From assembly GCF_017355855.1 (NCBI RefSeq), contig NZ_JAFEWD010000005.1, positions 247,379 through 311,378 on the forward strand: a stretch of DNA of 64,000 nucleotides, given 5' to 3'. The position numbers and the translations under genes are program-made. The notes under the pieces were generated by a model. It was not told the origin of the DNA and made no database searches. It worked only from the letters and a program-made list of their open reading frames with translations. This document shows positions 13,185-20,707 of this stretch, piece by piece. The DNA is from Pedobacter sp. SYSU D00535. Its GTDB lineage: Bacteria > Bacteroidota > Bacteroidia > Sphingobacteriales > Sphingobacteriaceae. Position 1 is the first letter of the stretch. Every line of letters starts with the position of its first letter.

Positions 13185-13435
13185 TTTCTGTTTCTGCGTA
13201 CTTTGCGGTCTTTCGGCCTGCTGAAACCGACATATGCAGCGGCAACCAGAAAGGTCACACATACGAAAAACCATAGTGCATTATGCCAGTTTTTGTTCGT
13301 GCCGGCGTCATTACTCAGGTCGCTATCGAACACATTAGGGCCTGCAGCAAGGGTGACGGTGACTGAAAAGAGGAGAATTGCAAGTACCAAACTGAAAAGT
13401 CTAAGCACTTTATTGTTGTTGTTCTGCTTCTTCAT
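13172..13435 (-). CDS. Small two-TM membrane protein, unknown function
   Basis: The 87-aa product has an N-terminal hydrophobic segment (about 11-31, possibly a signal anchor), a short polar loop rich in Asp/Asn, a second hydrophobic segment (about 52-69) and a strongly basic tail (RPKDRKVRRNRNE). I do not recognise the family. The start ATG is followed by Lys-Lys, and the opposite-strand ORF over the same DNA has no comparable domain logic. It is convergent with the DUF2264 gene and shares a hairpin with it. Confidence 0.6.
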   Translation of the reverse strand: MKKQNNNNKVLRLFSLVLAILLFSVTVTLAAGPNVFDSDLSNDAGTNKNWHNALWFFVCVTFLVAAAYVGFSRPKDRKVRRNRNELR

Positions 13436-13520
13436 AGAATAGATTTTCTTTATTATATGAACAACAGGGCCGCATTTATGTTCTAAATTTCGCTTTTGTT
13501 AAATTTCTTGGCATTTTTTT

Positions 13521-13550
13521 TTGTATCATTTGGATTTCAAATTATCTTTA
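13521..13550 (+). promoter_or_regulatory. Bacteroidetes-type promoter of the histone-like gene
   Basis: TTG (13521-13523) is separated by 19 bases from TATCTTTA (13543-13550), close to the TTG/TAnnTTTG consensus. The start codon lies 28 bases downstream, giving a short leader. Confidence 0.55.
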
Positions 13551-13577
13551 GCATATTAGATCAACAAATAATTAATC

Positions 13578-13757
13578 ATGGAAAAATTTAATCAACTTAA
13601 ATCAATCTTAGAGTCGGTAGAGAAAGATGCAGAGAAATTCTACACTGGCGGTAACAATGCTGCTGGAACTCGTGTAAGAAAAGCATTACAAGAAATCAAG
13701 AACTTGGCTTCTGACATCAGAAAAGAAGTAACTGAAATCAAAAACAAAGAGAAATAA
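13578..13757 (+). CDS. Histone H1-like (Hc1-type) DNA-binding micro-protein
   Basis: ATG 13578 opens a 59-aa lysine-rich helical protein (MEKFNQLKSILESVEKDAEK...KNKEK). It matches the short Bacteroidetes proteins annotated as histone H1 or Hc1-like, which are proposed to bind and compact DNA. It has a recognisable promoter 28 bases upstream and a perfect 10-bp hairpin terminator 19 bp after the stop, so it is a self-contained transcription unit. The chromatin role is family knowledge, not shown here. Confidence 0.82.
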   Translation: MEKFNQLKSILESVEKDAEKFYTGGNNAAGTRVRKALQEIKNLASDIRKEVTEIKNKEK

Positions 13758-13776
13758 TTATATTGATCTTTATAAC

Positions 13777-13800
13777 AAAAGCACCGGAGACGGTGCTTTT
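13777..13800. terminator. Perfect hairpin terminator
   Basis: A 10-bp perfect stem (AAAAGCACCG / CGGTGCTTTT) with a GAGA loop. It serves the histone-like gene on + and the convergent MFS gene on -. Confidence 0.85.
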
Positions 13801-13806
13801 GTGATT

Positions 13807-15111
13807 TTAGGAGTAAGCATTTCTCAATGCCTGCTGATCAATGGGTTTCATTTGCCCCAGCACATAGTGAATTACCAGCAGCGCCACAAAGTATAAGGAA
13901 CCGGCAATGGCGAAGGCATAAACATAACCAATGCCACCACTTTCCGTGAGTACTTTCCCCAGCCAGTAATCCGACAATGCGCCGGTAGCATATCCTACCA
14001 TTCCTCCGATACCTACCACTGACGCCGTCGCTTTTTTCGGAAAGATATCCGGAACCAGGGTCAAGAGGTTCGAAGACCAGGCCTGATGGCCGGCAGCAGC
14101 TAAAGCAATAAGAAGTACAGCTACCCAGGCCTCCTGCGCCTGCGGAGCAAAAATGACAGGCACAATAAGTGTAGTAGAGGCGAGCATCGCCGCCTTTCTC
14201 GCCTTATAAACTTCCATACCTTTTTTAATTAAAAAGGAGGAGAACCACCCCCCGGCAATACTTCCTGCATCAGCTAAAAGGTAGATGATAACGATCGGTA
14301 TGGCTAACCCACGCAGTTCCAAACCGAAGGCTCTGTTCAAAAAGAAGCCTCCCCAAAAGAGGTAAAAAAGCCACACCGCATCGGTTGTCTTTGCAAAAGC
14401 GAAGGCCCAGGTTTCCTTACGGCCCAAAAGTAATTTCCAGGATACGGGGCGTTCATCTGCAGACGAGCTTTCCTGATCGCTGTTGATATAGTCCAGTTCT
14501 TCCTTGCTCAGGTGGGGATGCCGCTCCGGCTTATTGTAGGTTCTCCACCACATAATGATCCAGGCAAAGCTGAAGAAGGAAGTGATAAAAAATGCATTTT
14601 GCCAGCCTAGTCCCTCGTTATCCACAAAAAGAGGGATCAGCAAAGGAGCAAGAATCGCCCCTACATTGGAACCGGCGTTGAAAAGGCCTGTGGCGTAGGC
14701 CCGCTCTTTTTTAGGGAACCATTCCGCAACCGTCTTGATAGCCGCTGGGAAATTTCCTGCTTCCCCGAATCCCAGACCAAACCGCGCAATGGCAAATCCT
14801 ACCCAACCCATGGCCGTAGTAACCAGCGCATGGGACATCCCGAAAATGGTCCACACCACGATCGATATCGTATACCCGATCTTTGTTCCCACCTTGTCGA
14901 TAAGAGCGCCCATGGCAATCAGCCCCAGCGCATAGGCTATCTTAAAAGTGATCTGAATGTTGGCGTAATCCTGGTCGGTCCAGTAAAATACGTGATTGCG
15001 CAGCGTCGGACCTAAAAAGCCGATGATGCTCCTGTCGAAGTAGTTAATTGCGGTTGCAATAAAAAGCAAACCAAGTATCTTCCAGCGATACTTTCCTTTC
15101 GGTTTTTCCAT
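13807..15111 (-). CDS. MFS transporter, hexuronate (ExuT/ACS) type
   Basis: The 434-aa protein has 12 predicted TM segments in two halves separated by a hydrophilic loop (about 195-220). The N-terminal signature ATAINYFDRSIIGFLGP and the loop GLGFGEAGNFPAAIKTVAEWFP are typical of the anion:cation symporter family, which contains hexuronate and aldohexuronate permeases. With GH105 and arabinan enzymes nearby, uptake of galacturonate or an unsaturated uronate is the likely role, though substrate is inference. It is transcribed away from the membrane-bound regulator at 15301, with a 189-bp shared upstream region. Confidence 0.88.
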   Translation of the reverse strand: MEKPKGKYRWKILGLLFIATAINYFDRSIIGFLGPTLRNHVFYWTDQDYANIQITFKIAYALGLIAMGALIDKVGTKIGYTISIVVWTIFGMSHALVTTAMGWVGFAIARFGLGFGEAGNFPAAIKTVAEWFPKKERAYATGLFNAGSNVGAILAPLLIPLFVDNEGLGWQNAFFITSFFSFAWIIMWWRTYNKPERHPHLSKEELDYINSDQESSSADERPVSWKLLLGRKETWAFAFAKTTDAVWLFYLFWGGFFLNRAFGLELRGLAIPIVIIYLLADAGSIAGGWFSSFLIKKGMEVYKARKAAMLASTTLIVPVIFAPQAQEAWVAVLLIALAAAGHQAWSSNLLTLVPDIFPKKATASVVGIGGMVGYATGALSDYWLGKVLTESGGIGYVYAFAIAGSLYFVALLVIHYVLGQMKPIDQQALRNAYS

Positions 15112-15300
15112 TGAATTAGATTTTGGAGGTTAGTGATATTGGCTCTTATCCGCTAAGAGACCCTTGCTCGAATTTTCACTTCGGAGGGCAGGGAAAAAAG
15201 TGAATAACCGTGAATTAACAATGTTAACAGCACCGGAACTAGCGGGAAACCGCTTTTAATGATATATTTGATATAGAAAGCTAAGCCAGTTTTTACCTCT

Positions 15301-16476
15301 ATGAACCAAAGCCCGACAATCGAAAAAGTGCTCTCCAGTAAGACCTTTGCCAATAAAGAAGTGCTCAAAGGCTTGCTTAGATTTTTGTATGCAGAGTCGG
15401 TTAGGGGACAGAGCCTGAAAGAAATGGATATCGCGGTAGCTTACTTCAATCGGAGAGCAGAATTCATCGCCAGCGACGATACCATTGTCCGGGTGAACAT
15501 TTACAAGCTACGAACACTGCTGGAGAAGTATTACGCAGAGGAAGGAAAAGAGGATGCAGAGCTGGTCGAGATCCCGAAGGGCAGTTATACAGTCCTGATT
15601 CACCAAAGAAATAGGGGTGGGGAGAAGAAAAAAGCGATTCAGCGCCTGCCCCTGGTACTCGGTAGCTTGTTCTTACTTTCCCTGCTGGCCAACCTCTATC
15701 TGTTTACCGCCCAGAGGTCGAAAACGGTAGAAAACCCGGTCTGGAATGCCTATGTGGAAAGTGCGCAGCCTGTTTCCATTACGCTTGGCGATCCTTTCTT
15801 TTTTCGGGTACAGGATCAACACTCGGCCGCCGGCAACCTGATCGTGCGGGATATTACCGTTAACTCGAAAGAAGACCTGGAGCTTGCTAAGCCGGTCGGA
15901 CTGCAGGAGATCAAAAGTGAGGTGTCAGAGCTTAACTACCCCTATTTCTCGCGCAACAACCTCTGGCCGCTGCCCGATCTCATTTCCTTTTTCGCTAAAT
16001 CCTCCGTCGAAACACGTCTGCAAACCTTATCCGAATCGAATATCGACGACATCAAGAACAGCAACGTTATTTTTATCGCGAATATCAATTCCTTTGGCTG
16101 GATGAATAAGTTCCTGGAGAAAACATCACTGCGGATCGCCACCAATCCCCGAACGATCAGCATCCGGCAGGACGGGCAGGAAAAGAAACTGACGGTGCCC
16201 GAATATATCAAAGGTTCTTATGTCGACTATGCCTTGCTGGTGAAGATTCCCGGCCCCAATAATAATTTGATTACCCTCATGGGCGATTTTCATGCTTCCG
16301 GCCTCCGGGGATTGACGAGTTATATCAGTAAGCCAGCAACAGCGGCGAAATTGCGGCAGCAGGTGGAGGAAAGGTACGGGGAATTCCCGGCTTATTTCGA
16401 GATGGTGGTGAAAGTAACCAGCTATAACTATTCCGACTTCGACACCGAGCTCATCCACTTTAAACCGGTTCAGTAG
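15301..16476 (+). CDS. Membrane-anchored regulator with winged-helix-like N-terminus
   Basis: The 391-aa protein has three parts. Residues 1-105 resemble the N-terminal DNA-binding-type module found before membrane or cyclase domains in other bacteria (FLYAESVRGQSLKEMDIAV, then DDTIVRVNIYKLRTLLEKYY and IPKGSYTVLI). One TM helix follows at about 116-137 (LPLVLGSLFLLSLLANLYLF), then about 250 residues predicted outside the cytoplasm. This architecture is that of a ToxR/CadC-like one-component sensor that binds DNA from the membrane. It is divergent from the hexuronate-type transporter, which makes that promoter the obvious target. The extracytoplasmic domain is not recognised. Confidence 0.7.
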   Translation: MNQSPTIEKVLSSKTFANKEVLKGLLRFLYAESVRGQSLKEMDIAVAYFNRRAEFIASDDTIVRVNIYKLRTLLEKYYAEEGKEDAELVEIPKGSYTVLIHQRNRGGEKKKAIQRLPLVLGSLFLLSLLANLYLFTAQRSKTVENPVWNAYVESAQPVSITLGDPFFFRVQDQHSAAGNLIVRDITVNSKEDLELAKPVGLQEIKSEVSELNYPYFSRNNLWPLPDLISFFAKSSVETRLQTLSESNIDDIKNSNVIFIANINSFGWMNKFLEKTSLRIATNPRTISIRQDGQEKKLTVPEYIKGSYVDYALLVKIPGPNNNLITLMGDFHASGLRGLTSYISKPATAAKLRQQVEERYGEFPAYFEMVVKVTSYNYSDFDTELIHFKPVQ

Positions 16477-16508
16477 CCCGGCCGGAAGAGAGTGGCGGGG
16501 GAAGCGCA

Positions 16509-16541
16509 TAAAAAAAGGGAGATCCCCTCAAATCTCCCTTT
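16509..16541. terminator. Hairpin terminator, strongest on the minus strand
   Basis: A 10-bp perfect stem (AAAGGGAGAT at 16514-16523 with ATCTCCCTTT at 16532-16541). On + it closes the regulator gene. On - it is followed by a long T run, as expected for a minus-strand transcript ending here although no minus-strand gene is seen up to 17090. Confidence 0.75.
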
Positions 16542-17048
16542 CAATTAACCTCATCCAACTTAAGAACGTTAACAATTTCGTTGTTGCATTCTTCTACGCC
16601 ACGCCGCCCTCAGGGTTACCCCTAATTTGCAGCATTACAATTAGTTGACCTTTTTCTTAGGTGGATAAGTTTCCTGCTACAAGGTTAATTTTTATACTTC
16701 TTTTGGAAAAGACCGCCGGCGTTTCAGTCGACGGGCAGTCCCGTGCTCCGTTCATACGCCTTCAGGCCTTAGCCTGCAGGCCGGTATCCACTTCGCCCGG
16801 GTTTAAAAATCAGCGTACTACTTTCAATCGCCTTTTTTGAAGCCCTACGCATTCCCCCGCCGACGTTCGGGCTAGCCGAAAAAGAGTCGGTCAGAACTAA
16901 TGTTCTCTTAATGATCGGTTAATACAGGAAAGCTAGTTTCGTCCTGCACTCGTTCTTTTACTACATGATTTGGAAAGGGCGGTTCCGCCGTCCTTTTATT
17001 ACCTCTTCCCAGCGATAAAAACTATCCTCAAAAAATCTTAATTAGTGA
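16542..17048. other. Structured intergenic region, possible unassigned ncRNA
   Basis: About 500 bp without a credible ORF but rich in inverted repeats: AGGCC/GGCCT around 16764-16784, AGCCC/GGGCT around 16841-16874, AGAAC/GTTCT around 16891-16905 and GGGCGG/CCGCC around 16978-16992. G+C is high for an intergenic stretch. I could not match it to tmRNA (no tag ORF), RNase P RNA (no conserved P4 strands), SRP RNA or a known riboswitch. The strong minus-strand terminator at 16509-16541 suggests a minus-strand RNA, but this is inference. Confidence 0.35.
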
Positions 17049-17077
17049 TTGGCAGTTTCAAAAAAGTTCTATATTTG
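17049..17077 (+). promoter_or_regulatory. Bacteroidetes-type promoter of tRNA-Ala
   Basis: TTG (17049-17051), 18 bases, then TATATTTG (17070-17077), a full TAnnTTTG match. The mature tRNA begins 14 bases further on, the expected distance for a transcription start just upstream. Confidence 0.75.
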
Positions 17078-17090
17078 CCTTCCTCAAAAC

Positions 17091-17164
<74 letters not shown>

Positions 17165-17205
17165 CTCGTCGAGCTCAAACTATATACAAACCTTCTTAAA
17201 CAGAC

Positions 17206-17230
17206 AAAGCACCCGTTCGGGTGCTTTCTT
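17206..17230 (+). terminator. Terminator after tRNA-Ala
   Basis: Perfect stem AAAGCACCC/GGGTGCTTT (17206-17227) around GTTC, followed by CTT and further T residues. Confidence 0.8.
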
Positions 17231-17591
17231 GTTTTTAAACAAGAGGCTTTTGAAACGAGTATTTTGGGAGTTGTTTACTCCCTGTTTACATCCATGAAAT
17301 AATGATGCCTGCTATAAATTCCAAAATTATGGTCTCAGTAGCATCGCTATGTTTTGGACATCCAGTCACTGACTGCGCAACTTGTATTTAGCTTCCATGT
17401 CATAGGTGAAATGGATAATCAACAAGTTGGTGAATACTCAATCCGATTTGTAAAAGATAAATGATAACAAGAGAGCGGTGAATAGCCGCTCTTTCTGCTT
17501 GTTTCATGTAATCGAAATTTTTGCCTGTTCTGATGCAGAAGTGGCAATTTTGCCTATTTTAAGTTAAAGCATACTATTTTTACTCCTCAGT
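17231..17591. other. Intergenic, start of the AT-rich accessory tract
   Basis: No credible gene. The stretch holds an orphan hairpin at 17472-17492 (AGAGCGG/CCGCTCT followed by TTTC), which looks like a terminator of something no longer present. Base composition becomes visibly more AT-rich than the carbohydrate locus. Confidence 0.4.
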
Positions 17592-18128
17592 ATGAAAAGA
17601 GCCAGACCTATAGCAGTTAAGACGGTCAATAAGAAAGCCATTATTCTAAACTCCATATTCTTTATTGCAGCAGCGGTTAATTTGTTGAACCTATGGCTTT
17701 TTGATGGAACAATAATGCATTGGAAAGTGGTTGCTGCAATCTATTTACTCTCTGGAATACTTTACTTTCCGCTGCATCATTTTCTAAAATCTGGTACGAG
17801 TTACGGAAACTTTAGTTGTATCCTATTTTGTATTATAACAGGCGGCAGTTTGATTACTGCTACTTTTTTGGGTCTGAATTATCTCTTAAAAGAATCTAGC
17901 GGTTCCAGTGAACAGTTGACGATAGTACGAAAATCATCAATTCCCGGAAGTAGGAATAATAGGAGTAATAGGAAGCCTACCTTTTATGTGAAAGTTGATG
18001 GTATATTGAAAAGATTTGACTTTCGACCTGATAGGACAGAAGATGTGGAAAAAGCCGATAGTGTCGATCTTTATTTATCTGAAGGATTCTTAGGTTATGA
18101 TATAGTAGATTCAATTAGGCTGAAATAG
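17592..18128 (+). CDS. Hypothetical membrane protein
   Basis: The 178-aa product has a basic N-terminus, three hydrophobic segments (about 17-37, 44-64 and 76-98) and a soluble C-terminal domain of about 75 residues with a basic patch (GSRNNRSNRKPTF). I do not recognise the family. It is AT-rich like the following genes. The next reading frame starts 121 bp later in the same direction and also encodes a small membrane protein. Confidence 0.6.
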   Translation: MKRARPIAVKTVNKKAIILNSIFFIAAAVNLLNLWLFDGTIMHWKVVAAIYLLSGILYFPLHHFLKSGTSYGNFSCILFCIITGGSLITATFLGLNYLLKESSGSSEQLTIVRKSSIPGSRNNRSNRKPTFYVKVDGILKRFDFRPDRTEDVEKADSVDLYLSEGFLGYDIVDSIRLK

Positions 18129-18249
18129 ACCCTAGTTTCTGTCACCCTGACTATTTAAAAATGTATAAGTGTAACCTGAAGCTAATCAAATATCATGAAA
18201 ATGGGTCCAATGAAAGCCTAAATGATCACCTTAGTTAAATTTCAAAAGA

Positions 18250-18543
18250 ATGATAACTTCAATTCTTAAATTGCTGATAGGTTTAATCGGCTTGCTCGGC
18301 ACAGTTTGGTTTTTAATCTCAGGATTGAGAGGGAACAAAACGGGATATAAGAAAGCAGGCTTCTCACTGATCCTACTATTTCTCCTCACAACTATCATTA
18401 GTGTTATCGAGCAACGTCTTTATTCAAATAGACCAAAGAGCCAAAAGCTTCTATTGTCAGCAAGCAGAGAAGCGCCAATTGGAGGAATTTTGCTAAAATT
18501 GTACGCAGATACCAGCTATACATTAACGAATGATCAAAGATGA
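18250..18543 (+). pseudogene. Membrane-protein fragment, N-terminal part of a chimera
   Basis: A 97-codon frame with two TM segments (about 4-26 and 36-54) ends at TGA 18541-18543. The same frame stays open on the other side of that TGA, and the next codons (DGIKGIYKIKDDTLAIF) continue the beta-strand-like pattern of the preceding YADTSYTLTND. This looks like a nonsense mutation in a once longer small membrane protein rather than a natural end. See the AraC fragment that follows in the same frame. Confidence 0.55.
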
Positions 18544-19170
18544 GATGGGATAAAAGGGATTTATAAGATTAAGGATGATACGCTTGCGATTTTCAACGCT
18601 GATACAATTAAAGCCTCGTTTCTAATTAAAGAGAAAGCCTTAGAGGAAATTGGCAACTCTGGTATTGGTGGCTTAACTAAAATTATACTGGACTGCTTTT
18701 CCAAGATTGAATATGAGCTGGAGCATGCCATTGACAAACACAGCAAACGATTGATCGTCTCCAATATCGAGCTCTTCCTGAATTACTGTATCCGTTTCTA
18801 CGACCGTCAGTTTATTACCCGTGATATAGTCCACAAGGGAATCTTAGAGCGCTTTGAGGTTTTGTTAAACAACTATTTCCAGACAGATAAGCCCCAGACA
18901 ATCGGCTTGCCATCGGTGGCCTGGTGTGCCAGCGAAATGAATTTATCGGCGAACTATTTTGGAGATTTAATCAAGAAAGAAACAGGAATAACCGCACAGG
19001 AGTACATTAAAGCCAAAGTGATTGACGTCGCAAAAGAAAAAATATTTGACCACAGCAAAACCGTGAGTCAGATAGCCCATGAGTTGGGATTTAAGTATCC
19101 ACAGCATTTTATACGTCTGTTCAAGCAAAAGGTGGGTGAATCTCCGAAGGAGTACAGGATTATGAGTTAG
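18544..19170 (+). pseudogene. AraC-family regulator, C-terminal fragment fused to membrane-protein remnant
   Basis: Frame 1 runs uninterrupted from the TGA at 18541 to the stop at 19170. The first 50 or so codons continue the membrane-protein gene. From about 18700 (FSKIEYELEHAIDKHSKRL) the product is the C-terminal half of an AraC regulator: the linker helix NIELFLNYC.RFYDRQF and two helix-turn-helix units (LSANYFGDLIKKETG; VSQIAHELGFKYPQHFIRLFKQKVG). The N-terminal cupin-type sensing domain is absent and there is no ATG before the HTH region; the first possible start is TTG 18751. A recombination junction near 18690-18700 is the simplest reading. Confidence 0.75.
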
Positions 19171-19324
19171 CACCTTAAGAAAATTACGAATAATTGATCT
19201 TAGGTCGCCAAGACGCAACGTGAGTTTAGGCGAGAACGTTGGTCGCAACTGCAGACAACAAACTTGTTAGCCACTACAACTAATAAATGACTTTTACATC
19301 AATTGACTTCTAATTAAGTACCAC
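19171..19324. repeat. Possible partial palindromic element
   Basis: The gap between the AraC fragment and the hydrolase ends with ...CTTGTTAGCCACTACAAC (around 19267-19284), the same GTTAGC(C) end seen in the elements at 20368 and 21791. No matching GCTAAC arm was found on the left, so it would be a half or decayed copy. Confidence 0.3.
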
Positions 19325-20332
19325 ATGAAAATAATGAAATACATTTCACTCATCTTATTGTGTAGCATCATTGGTATAGTGGTATATGTTTACTCTCTTA
19401 CATTTAATCCACAAGGTCGTTTGAATTGGGGCCAGGCGCTATTTTTGAAACTGAATACAACAGACGACGTGGTTGGACAACTTAAGAAAATGACCGTAAT
19501 AGAACGAAGCCACATGATAGATGCAATTCCGATTGATTTGGAAGGATTAAGTGTAGATACCCTTAAAATAACAAATGACAGCCTGACAACTTACATTTTT
19601 AAGTCCCAAACTTTCGATAAAAACAGCCCCGTTATTCTGTATTTTCATGGGGGAGCATTCTTGTTACCGTGGACAAACCTTTCTGTATCATATGCTGCAA
19701 GGTTGTCCAAATTGTATAAGGCTATTGTAGTTGCAGTTGATTACAGGGTTGCCCCTGAACATCCTTATCCAATTCCTAACAATGATTGTTTTGCCACTTT
19801 TCTATGGACACTTTCAAATATCGAAAGATGGGACGGAAATTCTAACAAAATAATTGTGGCAGGTGAAAGTGCGGGTGCTACCCTGGCAACGACCGTGGCT
19901 ATCAAAGCAAAACAACAGCATTTGACTAACATTAAATATCAAGTTTTGGAATGTCCTGCAGGCTATCTTCCATTCCAAACCAATGCTTATCAAAAGCTAA
20001 AACGAGGTTACTATTTAGAAGAACCCGAAATGCAATATGCTATGGCTAGCTATTTACCCAATATGGCTGACCATACTAATCCATTGGTATTCCCGTATTA
20101 TTCAGATAGTCTATCAAACTTACCCCCTGCCTATGTAATAACTTGTGAGTTTGACCCTTTAAAAGATACAGGAAAAGACTTTGCTGAAAAACTTAAAAAA
20201 GCAAAAGTCCCTACCTTTCATAAAGAGATGAAAGGTATGTTACATTCCATCCCCGGTCCTTTGAATGAAGGTGACAGAGTAAATTTATATAAAGAAATAT
20301 TCGCTGAATCGCAGAAATATATTAAAAATTAA
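19325..20332 (+). CDS. Alpha/beta hydrolase (HSL-type esterase/lipase)
   Basis: The 335-aa protein has an N-terminal TM or signal-anchor segment (about 5-24), then an alpha/beta-hydrolase fold of the hormone-sensitive-lipase group. The oxyanion-hole motif HGGAFLLPW is at about 98-106 and the nucleophile elbow GESAGA has Ser182. A C-terminal CEFDPLKDTGKDF segment supplies the acid and MLHSIPG the His. Members hydrolyse short-chain esters; the substrate here is unknown. It stands alone between spacer elements, on the same strand as the following four genes, with AT-rich codon use unlike the carbohydrate locus. Confidence 0.85.
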   Translation: MKIMKYISLILLCSIIGIVVYVYSLTFNPQGRLNWGQALFLKLNTTDDVVGQLKKMTVIERSHMIDAIPIDLEGLSVDTLKITNDSLTTYIFKSQTFDKNSPVILYFHGGAFLLPWTNLSVSYAARLSKLYKAIVVAVDYRVAPEHPYPIPNNDCFATFLWTLSNIERWDGNSNKIIVAGESAGATLATTVAIKAKQQHLTNIKYQVLECPAGYLPFQTNAYQKLKRGYYLEEPEMQYAMASYLPNMADHTNPLVFPYYSDSLSNLPPAYVITCEFDPLKDTGKDFAEKLKKAKVPTFHKEMKGMLHSIPGPLNEGDRVNLYKEIFAESQKYIKN

Positions 20333-20367
20333 CCTGGTAGCTAAAACCCGATTTCAAAATATAATTA

Positions 20368-20577
20368 CTAACGAACAGAATAGGCGGCCACCAACATTGG
20401 TTTTGCAAGTGGGGCTGATGGAATAAACATCAGTATGTGCACGCATCATCTACAGTGCCAGCATGACGAACAACATTCAGCAATAGAATAAACAATGAAC
20501 TTTAATTTATAAATTGAGCGGCGGTTATCGGCAGACGGAATGCTATTTCCCCACCAGCACAAAGCCCTGTTCGTTAG
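20368..20577. repeat. Palindromic intergenic element, 210 bp, 11-bp terminal inverted repeats
   Basis: The element starts CTAACGAACAG (20368-20378) and ends CTGTTCGTTAG (20567-20577), perfect reverse complements. The interior contains a GGTTTTGCAAGTGGGGCTGATGG-like stretch that I recall as common between Bacteroidetes genes. It lies between the hydrolase and the oxidoreductase and has no ORF of its own worth calling. The ends resemble, but do not match, integron attC cores (GTTRRRY). Confidence 0.7.
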
Positions 20578-20707
20578 CCGTCAACCTTCCAACAAGACCT
20601 GAAGGATGTAGGAAAAGAAGAATTTTTGGCAACACATACAGCAAAGTATCGAATACAGTTCTTAGAACTATTGTTAAAACTAAAAGAAAGCAAAAACGAC
20701 AGATATT

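Noticed and set aside
13164..13442. 92-codon + ORF overlapping the small membrane-protein gene
   Set aside because: Its product is low-complexity (Ser/Leu/Thr-rich) and it is the mirror of a minus-strand frame with a clear two-TM layout.
16542..17048. tmRNA, RNase P RNA or riboswitch
   Set aside because: No tag-peptide frame or tRNA-like end, no GAGGAAAGTCC-type P4 strand, and no TPP, cobalamin or SAM consensus was found.
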